Source: Cellvibrio sp. pealriver (lineage in GTDB: Bacteria; Pseudomonadota; Gammaproteobacteria; Pseudomonadales; Cellvibrionaceae). Taken from it: DNA of 64,000 bases. This document shows, in pieces, positions 26,380-34,922 of this stretch. The stretch spans positions 3,794,395 through 3,858,394 of the forward strand of contig NZ_KQ236688.1 of the NCBI RefSeq assembly GCF_001183545.1. The letters run 5' to 3'. The notes beneath the pieces were generated by a model that searched no databases, had not been told where the DNA came from, and saw only the letters and a program-made list of their open reading frames with translations. The position numbers were made by a program, and so were the translations under genes. Each line of letters begins with the position of its first letter. Within the stretch, counting starts at the first letter, position 1.

Positions 26380-27120
26380 ATGGATATTTTAATTGTTGAT
26401 GATGAGCCTCTTGCGCGGCAGCGGTTGCTGCGCATGGTGGAAAAAATTGAAGGTTTTTCTGTGGTGTCCGAGGCGGATAATGCAGAAGATGCGCTGATTG
26501 CCATTATCGCGCATGACCCGGATATTGTCTTGCTGGACATTCGTATGCCCGGGCGCGATGGCTTGAGCCTTGCGCAGGATATTGCCGAATTGGAGGATGC
26601 GCCTGCCGTTATTTTTTGTACCGCATTTGACCAATACGCACTCGATGCGTTTGGCACCAATGCCGTCGGGTATTTGCTCAAGCCGGTCAAAGCCGAACAG
26701 TTATTGCAGGTATTAGAGAAGGCCAAAAAGCTCAATAAAATCCAACGTGTCGCTGCACAAAAAAATCCTGCGACGGCACTAGAAACCCAGCGTACCCATA
26801 TCACCGCCAAAACACGTCGTGGCGTGGAGCTTATTCCGCTGGAGGATGTTCGCTATTTTCTTGCTGATCACAAATATGTCACTGTCTATCATCGCAACGG
26901 CGAACATTTGCTGGATGAAACCTTAAAGGAATTGGAAGAGGAATTCAGTGGGCGTTTTGTGCGCATCCATCGCAATTCATTGGTGTCGATCAAACACATC
27001 GAGGCGCTGGAGCGCAATGCGCAGGGGCAATATCATGTGCGTTTGGCCGATATCGAGTTGCGCCCGATTATCAGCCGCCGTCATGTGAGTGATGTAAAAG
27101 AACTGTTAAAAATAATATGA
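26380..27120 (+). CDS. algR: LytTR response regulator AlgR
   Basis: This 246-residue protein has an N-terminal receiver domain (DDEP acidic pocket, phospho-acceptor D53 in LLDIRMPGRDG, conserved Lys in LLKPVKAEQ) and a C-terminal LytTR DNA-binding domain (about 145-245; ALERNAQGQYHVRLADIELRPIISRRH in part). It is the probable partner of AlgZ. In Pseudomonas, hemC follows algR; here the next gene is a convergent DUF6445-like gene whose stop lies one base away, with no terminator hairpin between them. Confidence 0.9.
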   Translation: MDILIVDDEPLARQRLLRMVEKIEGFSVVSEADNAEDALIAIIAHDPDIVLLDIRMPGRDGLSLAQDIAELEDAPAVIFCTAFDQYALDAFGTNAVGYLLKPVKAEQLLQVLEKAKKLNKIQRVAAQKNPATALETQRTHITAKTRRGVELIPLEDVRYFLADHKYVTVYHRNGEHLLDETLKELEEEFSGRFVRIHRNSLVSIKHIEALERNAQGQYHVRLADIELRPIISRRHVSDVKELLKII

Positions 27121-27121
27121 G

Positions 27122-27829
27122 TTATTCAATAAAGCTAAAAAAACTGTTTACTGTCAATCGTCCTTGCTTGGGGTTTTCACTTAACCCCAATTGTGCGCTG
27201 ATATCTCCGGAGTGCAGTTGGTTGCTGCGGTATATCACCGCACGGTTAAATGCGACAGGTACCTGCGCGATCCGCTCGAATAAATGTGTATCGCCATTGA
27301 TGTAATTAAATCGGGTTTGTTGTTCCTCCATCACTTCCTGCTTGAGAATTTTAAAATAATTGGTTAATCGCTCTTGTGTGATACTTTCATGGCCGGTGCT
27401 GCGGTGGCGATAAAAAGAGGTGCCACCGTAAGAATTAGGGCACAGATAGTGCACCATTGCAAAATGTGATGGATCATGAGTGTCGATATGTGGCACCGAC
27501 TGTATGGGGCGCAATTTTTCTGGTGGTGTGGTAGTGAGTGAAAAAGCGCACAGACTCTGCTGCACTGCGCGCGATGCATCAATTGAAAATACTTCGCGCA
27601 CCAGTGAGGTGATTGCATTCAAACTCTGTGCAGGATAATTCCCATCAACCTGTTTGCGTAGGCCAGGATAAAAATCACTGGCTTGTGCGATGAATGGTTC
27701 GCCTGAGCAAGCTTGGTCAGTTAATGCATTTGGTGTGTTACAAAAATTATCGATGATCAAGAGTGGGTTTTTTTCATGTCCGATCAGTTGGACATCTATT
27801 TTCCATTTTTCTTGCGAGTAAAGTGTCAT
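27122..27829 (-). CDS. DUF6445-like protein with 2OG/Fe(II)-oxygenase-like motif
   Basis: This 235-residue soluble protein is of the family found beside tryptophan-halogenase-like genes in TonB receptor loci. I see H114-x-D116 (VPHIDTHD), then MVHYLCPNSYGGTSFYRH, then H206 (SNQLHSGDI) and R224 (KQGRLTVN). That HxD...H...R order and spacing match the metal and co-substrate ligands of 2-oxoglutarate/Fe(II) dioxygenases; the assignment is inference. Its ATG overlaps the stop of the SapC gene (TGATG), so translation is coupled. It is last gene of the halogenase-SapC-DUF6445 unit and convergent with algR. Confidence 0.75.
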   Translation of the reverse strand: MTLYSQEKWKIDVQLIGHEKNPLLIIDNFCNTPNALTDQACSGEPFIAQASDFYPGLRKQVDGNYPAQSLNAITSLVREVFSIDASRAVQQSLCAFSLTTTPPEKLRPIQSVPHIDTHDPSHFAMVHYLCPNSYGGTSFYRHRSTGHESITQERLTNYFKILKQEVMEEQQTRFNYINGDTHLFERIAQVPVAFNRAVIYRSNQLHSGDISAQLGLSENPKQGRLTVNSFFSFIE

Positions 27830-28542
27830 CAGTTTGTACCATGCCCCAATCGTATATTCTTTTTTTGGATCAACGAATAAATCTGCCCGAGTGATGCCAG
27901 CTGGGTATAGATGGGTTGTAAATATCCCTCACGCTGAAGCTCACTTAATTGCGTTGGGTCAAGTTGTGTGAGTCGCTGTTCATTAATGGTATATAAACCT
28001 TGTACGCGCTGTTGCTGGTTATTGCCAAAACGGATGTCCAGCGCCATAGGCTCAAGTAAATTCAGTGCCAGTAAATGTTGAATAAATGCATGGGTTTGCG
28101 TTTCACCATCAAGCAATTGTGCAAGGCGTGCTTTAATTGTGTTGAGATAGTTAGTCTCTTTTCCGAACGCATCAAAAATTGCTTCACCCTGACCTGAGTG
28201 CAAGGTGGCGCTGTCTGTATCGATACAAATAAGTGTTTGGCCGTTTTCCTGTCCGATAAAAAACGGCTGGCGGGTAATGTTCAGTGGTGTATAAATTCCC
28301 TGCCATTGATTGTCTTGCCAAAATAAATTTTCACCTTGTTCAAATCCCAAAAGTGCAACACACACAAAGTTGCCATTCTCGCTGTTTTTGGTAAACACAA
28401 TAGGGTACTGAACGACCAGGCGCAGGAATTCACTGAGTACCACCGGTACCATATTGTTAGCTGCACCGAGCGACTCAACCAGTGTGGTATCTACGCGCAG
28501 TTGTTGGTGAAGTTGATTATGCAGTGCAACAAAGTGAGTCAT
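27829..28542 (-). CDS. SapC-like protein
   Basis: This 237-residue cytoplasmic protein is related to SapC of Campylobacter S-layer loci: MVPVVLSEFLRLVVQYPIVFTKN, VCVALLGFEQGENLF, QWQGIYTPLNITRQPFFIG and the C-terminal LDPTQLSELQREGYLQPIY are the usual blocks. The molecular role of the family is unknown, but SapC-like genes recur next to halogenase-like genes and TonB receptors. It lies 24 bases after the halogenase and shares the TGATG junction with the DUF6445 gene. Confidence 0.83.
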   Translation of the reverse strand: MTHFVALHNQLHQQLRVDTTLVESLGAANNMVPVVLSEFLRLVVQYPIVFTKNSENGNFVCVALLGFEQGENLFWQDNQWQGIYTPLNITRQPFFIGQENGQTLICIDTDSATLHSGQGEAIFDAFGKETNYLNTIKARLAQLLDGETQTHAFIQHLLALNLLEPMALDIRFGNNQQQRVQGLYTINEQRLTQLDPTQLSELQREGYLQPIYTQLASLGQIYSLIQKKNIRLGHGTN

Positions 28543-28566
28543 GGGGTTTTCCGTACTGAATAATGA

Positions 28567-30123
28567 TTAGATGGTTTGCAAGCCGTGCAAATGAATTTTA
28601 TTAAGCAGCTCGCGGTTACTGGGCAAGCTGCGTAATACCTGCTCGATATTCTTTTGGTTTTTATCAAACTGCTCACGCGCTACTGCATGGTCGCGTAGCA
28701 AATGCTGGCTGCATGAGTAGTCAGTTTCAAAGCCCATACCATAGAGCACATATTGGTAACTTGCCGCAGGAAATACCTCGTTGTTGCTGGTGAAGTCCTG
28801 ATCGCCTGGTGGGTGATAACGCCACAGTTTTATGAGTTCCTGCAAGCTGTCGGGAATAGTGGATGGATCGCGGTTATCAACCCAGAAAGCATTGTCTGTG
28901 CGTTTGCTTAAAATATAATGTAATTTTAAAAAATCGATAATACGCGCCCAGCGATAGGTAAATGTGTCGTTGAATCGCTTGGCAACAATGTCCATGACAT
29001 CGCGACAGGCGGGCAATTGTTCCGCAATCATACTGGCTGATAATTCCACCAATACAATGGCCGATGCTTCCAGCGGTTCCAGAAAACCTGCCGATAAGCC
29101 TACCGCGACGCAGTTGTTTTTCCAGAAGAGTTTGCGGTGACCGCAGTGGATTGGAATTTTGCGCACGGATAAATTATTAAAGGTATGGCCAACATAGGAT
29201 TGCAAACGCTCCATCGCTTGCTCTTCTGTTGTGTGGCGACTGGAATACACATGGCCTACACCACGGCGATGTACCAAGCCTATATCCCAAATCCAACCCG
29301 CATCCTGGGCGGTTGAAATCGTGTGTGATGCAATAGGGGCATCTTCTGTTTCATAGGGCACTTGAACGGCGAGCGCACTGTCAATAAATAATACGTCTTT
29401 GTAATCGACAAACGGTACCTGCAAATGTTGGCCTAGCAACAGCGATTGGAAACCGCTGCAATCGATAAATAAATCGCCGCTGATCACGCCAGCTTGTTCA
29501 GTAGTGACGGAAAGTATGTCGTCATTGTCGGCCAGGTTAACGCCCGTAACATCGGCGAGTACATGCTGCACACCTAATTTTTCACTACAGTGTTTTTGCA
29601 AAAATACAGAAAATTTTCCAGCGTTTAAATGATAAGCATAATTGGCTACGGCGTTGAATTCCGGTGTCGTAATCATTTTTGGGGCAAGCCCTGATTCACA
29701 AAGACTTTCCTGAAAACACGTTGCAGCAGAAAAAGATTGTTGGAGTTTTTGTTGGTTGCGCAGCTCTTGCCAGTGTGCAGCCATATTGGTTTTGCCAAAC
29801 CCCTGCGGCAGCATTAATGGATGATAATAAAAATCATCCGGCGTGCCTGTTACCCAGCGAGCGAATTTTGCGCCTTGTTTAAAGGATGCATCGCATTCGC
29901 GGATAAAATCGGTTTCAGAAATACCCAATTTCATCAGGGTGCTGCGCATCGTGGGCCAGGTGCCTTCACCTACACCAATGATGGGAATATTCGGTGATTC
30001 AATGAGAGTAATTTTGAGGTTGTTGCCCGTGGCGGTGCGATGGTGTGCAGCAATACGGCCTGCAGTAATCCAACCGGCAGTACCGCCTCCAACAATCACA
30101 ACAGAGGTAATTTTATTATTCAT
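28567..30123 (-). CDS. Flavin-dependent tryptophan-halogenase-like protein
   Basis: This 518-residue FAD enzyme (PF04820-type) has GGGTAGW (12-18) for FAD, GVGEGTWPT (50-58), and Lys82 in SFKQGAKF at the place of the catalytic lysine of flavin halogenases. The WxWxIP box reads WIWDIG (277-282), with Gly for Pro, followed by RRGVGHVYSS. The subfamily accompanies TonB receptors in carbohydrate-scavenging bacteria; its substrate is unknown, and halogenation is not demonstrated by sequence. A flavin reductase is not encoded nearby. It begins 155 bases after the receptor, past a hairpin that may attenuate read-through. Confidence 0.87.
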   Translation of the reverse strand: MNNKITSVVIVGGGTAGWITAGRIAAHHRTATGNNLKITLIESPNIPIIGVGEGTWPTMRSTLMKLGISETDFIRECDASFKQGAKFARWVTGTPDDFYYHPLMLPQGFGKTNMAAHWQELRNQQKLQQSFSAATCFQESLCESGLAPKMITTPEFNAVANYAYHLNAGKFSVFLQKHCSEKLGVQHVLADVTGVNLADNDDILSVTTEQAGVISGDLFIDCSGFQSLLLGQHLQVPFVDYKDVLFIDSALAVQVPYETEDAPIASHTISTAQDAGWIWDIGLVHRRGVGHVYSSRHTTEEQAMERLQSYVGHTFNNLSVRKIPIHCGHRKLFWKNNCVAVGLSAGFLEPLEASAIVLVELSASMIAEQLPACRDVMDIVAKRFNDTFTYRWARIIDFLKLHYILSKRTDNAFWVDNRDPSTIPDSLQELIKLWRYHPPGDQDFTSNNEVFPAASYQYVLYGMGFETDYSCSQHLLRDHAVAREQFDKNQKNIEQVLRSLPSNRELLNKIHLHGLQTI

Positions 30124-30213
30124 GATCCACTCTTGGATACGGCTAATAAACAGATGGTATTAGTGAAACTATTTTTACTAAAGCGGTATTAATGTTAAAT
30201 ATTAAATAAAAAG

Positions 30214-30234
30214 AGCCGCTGCATTGCAGCGGCT
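30214..30234 (-). terminator. Hairpin after the TonB receptor gene
   Basis: Perfect 10-bp stem AGCCGCTGCA / TGCAGCGGCT with a one-base centre (the tip would not pair) is followed on the minus strand by CTTTTTATTTAA. It lies 43 bases after the receptor stop and before the halogenase gene, so it either ends the transcript or lowers downstream expression. Confidence 0.8.
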
Positions 30235-30277
30235 GAAAATCATAGCGGATAGTGGCTATGAGTGAACATCATGAATA

Positions 30278-33200
30278 TTAAAAACTCGCTCTCACACCCA
30301 GTGCCCAACGGCGACCACTGTCTTCAACCAATAATAAATGGTTTTCATAGCGGCCACGTTTATGCACATATTCCTCAGTGAGATTAATACCTTCAACGAA
30401 CACGGTTATTTCATCGGTGATGTCATAACTTGCACTCAAATCCCATTGTTCGTAATCCTCTACGAGTGTTGGGCCGTTGCCGTTGCTTTGAGTCAGTGAT
30501 TGCACAAATTCGCCGCGTTGGTTATACGCCAAACGAATTTGCACCGGGCCTTGTTCATAAAAACCAACCAGGTTTGCGGAGTCGCTCAATCCGGTGAGAG
30601 CAAATACCTGGGTGACATCAGCGGGGTCGAGCTCCGCATCACTATCAACCAATGTGGTGTTAAACATTACACCAAAACCGGTTTCACCAAAGGTGTGTTG
30701 TATGCCGAGTTCCCAACCGTCCACGGTGGCATCTTCACCATTATTAGGAAGGGTATTTTTAAATACCGCGACTGCATCGTTGGCATCTGCAGCGCCAGTG
30801 TCACTGCCGGTGGATGGATCGGTTAACAAACTGCCGTTAGGCAATGCGAAAGTTTTATCGGCAATCGAGTTAACGATAAAGTTCGCCACATCTTTTTTGA
30901 AATAACCAGCCGACACATAACTCGCTTCGTCGTAATACCATTCCCAACTCAAATCAAAGTTATCTGATTCGAACGGTTTCAGTGCAGCGTTACCACTGGT
31001 TGATGTGAGGTTACCTCCTTGACGTGTTGTGGTAATTACGGTGACGGGTGCCATGCTGGTGAGTGTCGGACGGGTCAAGCTTTTTGATGCAGCCGCGCGT
31101 ATAACCATGTCATCAGTAATATCGAGTTTGATGCTCATATTTGGCAGGATTGCATCGTAACTGTTATCGACATTGATCGCCTGTGCTGAACCAAATTCGG
31201 CGAGCATTTCGGTTTCATCTAAAATGCGCAAGCCAGTTACCGGCGCTTCGGTTCCTGTCACAGTGACATCGGTAGATTCAACGCGCACGCCGCCAATTGC
31301 ACTGACCGGCATACCACTTAAATCACCTGCGAATTCCGATTCCAAATAAAACGACAAGGTCTCCTCTTCAACCACAAAAGAATTGTCGCGTTTAACGGCA
31401 TCAAAATTTTTGCCGCTGGTGCTTTCGAGATAAGCAAATTGTTCTTCGCCATCGTGCGCTAACCATTTGGTTGGCATGCGGCCGCTGCCACTTACGTCGC
31501 CAAGGAAATCACTGCCTGCATCAAAAATATATTGCATGTCGGCAGGAATAACCGGTGAGTCAGGGTAGCCGCAATAAGTACAGTGAATGCCGACGCCTTC
31601 GTTATCCCAGCGATCCAATGCTTTTTCTTCACTTGAGAACATGCCGCCGAATTTTACTTTTACCAAGCCTGAGTCGCTGCCTTCATCCCAAGTACCGTCC
31701 ATTTTAAATTGGTCAACCTGGTCATCTACCGCCCAACCGCGACGCAACATTACGTGTGCGCGGCTGTTGTTTTTATCGAGAAGGTCACCGACACCTGCTG
31801 GTGCAACATAATTTGGCGCACTTGGATCGCGATAGGCGGTGCCATCCAATTCTTGCTGGCCAGAGAAAATGTTTGGATTTGCCGTTTCAAATTCACTGGC
31901 ATAAGGAAGGATGTTGTCATCCACCTGGAAGCGCACGCGGTTGGCATATCCAATCAGCGATAACTGATCGCCGCCGCCATTGTTTGCAGCGCGTTCGGCG
32001 CTGGATGTGGTCGCATCAAAATTCAAATTTAATTTGTCGTTCACTTGCCAGTCGGCATTGATGGCAAATAGCGATGTTTTGGTGAGACGATCAAATTTTT
32101 TAGCGTGCATGTCAGTGGCCAAACCCACTTCCTGACGCAGGTCAATCACGGTGCCATTTTCATCGGTTACGGCATCGGTGATGTTAGGCGCAGTGAACCA
32201 GTGGCCGTAAGACAGAGCATTGGTTTCAATATCAAAATCGGAATAGATTGCATCGGTAGTGATTGTCAAATCATCAGTCGCTGCGAATTGCAATACCAGT
32301 GACGCGTTTGTGCGGGTGCGTTCTTCAAACGTGACTTTATGGTCGTAGTTGCGCGGCGAAAAAATAGTAGTGCCTGCAGGAACGCCTGCGCCGCCATTTA
32401 ATTCACTGGTGGGAATACCTACGTTTTCCAGCCAGCCATCCATTTGCGCCTGATTCAAGCGTGTGTCCCGCTCTTGATGTGAAACGGCGAGCAGTGCGCC
32501 AAATTTTCCATCGTTAAATACATTGCTTACCAAGCCTGATACTTGCGGTGTTGTTTTTTCACTGTTTTCTTCCAGTGCTGCTTTAATACTACCGGCTACT
32601 TTGAAATCGCCAATATCAAAAGGGCGCGCGGTTTTTACGTTGACGGTTGAACCAACACCACCGGATTGCATAGTGGCCGTTGAAGTTTTGTGAACCTCTA
32701 AACCACTTACTAATTCAGACGCAACAGTATCAAAACTGAATGCGCGCGATAAATTTTCGGTTGCCATTTGGCGGCCATTGATTAATACCGTATTAAATTC
32801 CGGGCCGAAACCGCGCACGGTAATTAATTGGCCTTCACCGCCTGAGCGGTCAATCGATACGCCAGTAATACGCTGTAGAGATTCTGCGAGGTTGGTGTCG
32901 GGAAACTTACCTATATCTTCCGATGAAATGGCATCAACAACACCGCCCGCGGCACGTTTAACATCCATCGACCGCTGCAAACTGCCGCGAATACCGGTCA
33001 CCATTAATTCTTCAACTTGTTCAGTTGCACCACTGGGTGTAGCTGGGGATTGTGCAATAGCCTGTGCTCCGGCCATGGAGGTAATAATGCCGATGACGGC
33101 ACTGAGTTTATTTTTATTGTGCATTGAATCCAACTCCTCAAGAGACTGATGGGTCGTGATGGTCAGCAGACCTTTCTCGTCAATCTTTACACTGAGGTTG

Positions 33201-33532
33201 GTATTCGCAACGAGGCGCATGGCAGCCTCTTTGATGGAATAACGTCCGGCTAATCTATTCGTGGTAATTTCCATTGCATCATCAAATGGAAATATCAGCG
33301 TTATATCAGCTTGTTCGGCAAACTCAGTGAGCGAAAGATCTGCCCGTTGCTGAGGTATGTTGAACTGGATAATTTTATCGAGATTATTTTTTTCTGCCCA
33401 TGCAGACAGCGGTGTGCCTACCGCGAGGGCAAAAATTAATAAACGAAAAATCGCCTGCTCGTTTACATCAGCCGCAAGCATCTTGCTTGCGTGCTTAATA
33501 GACGAGGCGCGATTTTTTTTCCGCCATGCCAT
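30278..33532 (-). CDS. TonB-dependent receptor with N-terminal STN module and an internal second signal peptide
   Basis: From ATG 33532 the protein has 1084 residues. A signal sequence (ending about residue 46, LSAWA) precedes an STN signalling domain (FNIPQQRADLSLTEFAEQA to LLTI, about 55-125), the part that contacts FecR in transducing receptors. The chain then meets MHNKNKLSAVIGIITSMAGA at residue 137, a second typical signal peptide with AQA cleavage site, then the TonB box (EELMVTG), plug (TVRGFGPEFNTVLINGRQ) and beta-barrel ending in Phe. ATG 33124 of that second start has GAGGAG nine bases upstream. Longer (33676) and shorter (33481) starts are possible. It is downstream of fecI-fecR. 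Confidence 0.88.
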   Translation of the reverse strand: MAWRKKNRASSIKHASKMLAADVNEQAIFRLLIFALAVGTPLSAWAEKNNLDKIIQFNIPQQRADLSLTEFAEQADITLIFPFDDAMEITTNRLAGRYSIKEAAMRLVANTNLSVKIDEKGLLTITTHQSLEELDSMHNKNKLSAVIGIITSMAGAQAIAQSPATPSGATEQVEELMVTGIRGSLQRSMDVKRAAGGVVDAISSEDIGKFPDTNLAESLQRITGVSIDRSGGEGQLITVRGFGPEFNTVLINGRQMATENLSRAFSFDTVASELVSGLEVHKTSTATMQSGGVGSTVNVKTARPFDIGDFKVAGSIKAALEENSEKTTPQVSGLVSNVFNDGKFGALLAVSHQERDTRLNQAQMDGWLENVGIPTSELNGGAGVPAGTTIFSPRNYDHKVTFEERTRTNASLVLQFAATDDLTITTDAIYSDFDIETNALSYGHWFTAPNITDAVTDENGTVIDLRQEVGLATDMHAKKFDRLTKTSLFAINADWQVNDKLNLNFDATTSSAERAANNGGGDQLSLIGYANRVRFQVDDNILPYASEFETANPNIFSGQQELDGTAYRDPSAPNYVAPAGVGDLLDKNNSRAHVMLRRGWAVDDQVDQFKMDGTWDEGSDSGLVKVKFGGMFSSEEKALDRWDNEGVGIHCTYCGYPDSPVIPADMQYIFDAGSDFLGDVSGSGRMPTKWLAHDGEEQFAYLESTSGKNFDAVKRDNSFVVEEETLSFYLESEFAGDLSGMPVSAIGGVRVESTDVTVTGTEAPVTGLRILDETEMLAEFGSAQAINVDNSYDAILPNMSIKLDITDDMVIRAAASKSLTRPTLTSMAPVTVITTTRQGGNLTSTSGNAALKPFESDNFDLSWEWYYDEASYVSAGYFKKDVANFIVNSIADKTFALPNGSLLTDPSTGSDTGAADANDAVAVFKNTLPNNGEDATVDGWELGIQHTFGETGFGVMFNTTLVDSDAELDPADVTQVFALTGLSDSANLVGFYEQGPVQIRLAYNQRGEFVQSLTQSNGNGPTLVEDYEQWDLSASYDITDEITVFVEGINLTEEYVHKRGRYENHLLLVEDSGRRWALGVRASF
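33134..33139 (-). promoter_or_regulatory. Internal Shine-Dalgarno GAGGAG for a nested receptor start
   Basis: GAGGAG sits nine bases before the in-frame ATG at 33124 and also encodes the Glu-Glu of the linker between STN and receptor. It is the best ribosome binding site seen for this gene; upstream candidate starts (33676, 33532, 33481) have none comparable. Confidence 0.6.
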
Positions 33533-33878
33533 GATTTTTTTTTGCACAATGAACACTTTATTGTAGTTATACGAAGTTATGCCCATGCCAGTCTGGCGCA
33601 AAAAGTAACTTCGTTTTGTTGTTTGTTTAGCTGTTAGTAGTGCTGAGAGCTTAATAGCTTGTCTTGTCTTCAACAAGTATTGGCGCGCGAACTCTCATCT
33701 AGCTTAGCCCAGTTGGGTTATTTTGTATTGTGTCGGACTGCTAAAATAGCTTCTGGTCAATTGCTGACTAAGGGTGAATTTGTATAGTGAAGAAAGTCCG
33801 TGCTGGGAGGGGTAGGTGAAAGTGTGGCCATTTACAGGAGGCAGATGATTCTGTCTCCTGCAGGTTGGTGCGAATGGT
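33533..33878. other. Region between fecR and the TonB receptor
   Basis: This 346-base leader should hold the FecI-type promoter of the receptor. The receptor frame is open as far as 33676. I could not assign -35/-10 boxes, and no terminator-like hairpin after fecR was recognised. Confidence 0.4.
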
Positions 33879-34922
33879 TTATTTGGCGCGCAGGCGGATT
33901 TTATTATTACCTACACGCTCATTGTGAATATTGAAATTCTGTTCCAACGCCGCGAGCAAACCATCAACATCACCCGCTTTAAATAAACCGGCAATGCGCT
34001 CTTGTTTGATACTGTCATCAGTCACTTCAAATTGAACGGCTGTGTAGCGGTTAATTTCTACCAGTGCATCTTCAAGTGTTTCCCCGCGAAAAACCAGATT
34101 GCCCTGACGCCAACTTAATTGCGCGGCTATGTCATTGTCATCGGCTTTGGCGATAGTTTCCTGCGCTGAGCCAAGCACTACTTTTTCGCCTTTTGCAACA
34201 GCCATTGCATTGGTGGGCAAGCGTTTTGCGACAATTTTTTCAATTGCCGGTTGCGTCTCCTGTTTGGCCACCAATACTTTTCCATCAGTCACTAGCAGTG
34301 CAACTTCGTTGTCGTTGCGGATGCGTACATTAAATGCGGTGCCCACTGCTTGCACAACCTTATTGCCCGCAACAACACTTAGCGGACGATTTTTGTCGTG
34401 CGCGACCTCAATATTTAATTCGCCGCGCTCCAATAAAAACAAACGATGCTCATCGGTGTATTTTACTGTCACGCGGCTGTTGGTGTTGAGTACCAATTGT
34501 GAGCCGTCGGGCAGGTTGACACTGGAATGCTCGCCGACAGCGGTTTCATAAACGCCATCAATAGATTGTTGTTGAAATGGAGAGATGCTCAACAATTGGC
34601 TGTGAAGTTGTGGATTCAGGTTCCAGCCAATCACCATTGCAACCAACACAAAAGATGCTGCGACAGCGCCGTAAAAACGCGGTTTGTACGAAGGTTGCTG
34701 TGTCGGCGCTTGAAATAAATCGGCAAGGCGCGCGAGGCTGTCCATTTTGTCCCACAGCTCGGCCATTTCAAATAATACGGCGCGATGTTGCTCGTTTGCA
34801 GCGAGCCATTGGGCTAATTCCTGCTGTTCCGTTGCTGTTAATTCGCGGTCGATACGTGCAATCCATAGGCTCGCTTGATCATAAATCTGTTCGCGGTTGG
34901 GGAACTCAATAATATTACTCAT
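33879..34922 (-). CDS. fecR: FecR-type anti-sigma / sigma-regulator protein
   Basis: This 347-residue inner-membrane protein has a cytoplasmic N-terminal DUF4880-type segment (ASLWIARIDRELTATEQQELAQWLAANEQHR in parts, about 15-50), one membrane helix at about 88-104 (VAASFVLVAMVIGW), a periplasmic FecR domain (VGEHSSVNLPDGSQLVLNT, RGELNIEVAHDKNRP, VQAVGTAFNVR) and a C-terminal STN-like domain from about residue 270. It would receive the signal from the receptor's STN module and control the ECF sigma factor encoded just upstream, whose stop overlaps its start (ATGA). Confidence 0.93.
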   Translation of the reverse strand: MSNIIEFPNREQIYDQASLWIARIDRELTATEQQELAQWLAANEQHRAVLFEMAELWDKMDSLARLADLFQAPTQQPSYKPRFYGAVAASFVLVAMVIGWNLNPQLHSQLLSISPFQQQSIDGVYETAVGEHSSVNLPDGSQLVLNTNSRVTVKYTDEHRLFLLERGELNIEVAHDKNRPLSVVAGNKVVQAVGTAFNVRIRNDNEVALLVTDGKVLVAKQETQPAIEKIVAKRLPTNAMAVAKGEKVVLGSAQETIAKADDNDIAAQLSWRQGNLVFRGETLEDALVEINRYTAVQFEVTDDSIKQERIAGLFKAGDVDGLLAALEQNFNIHNERVGNNKIRLRAK

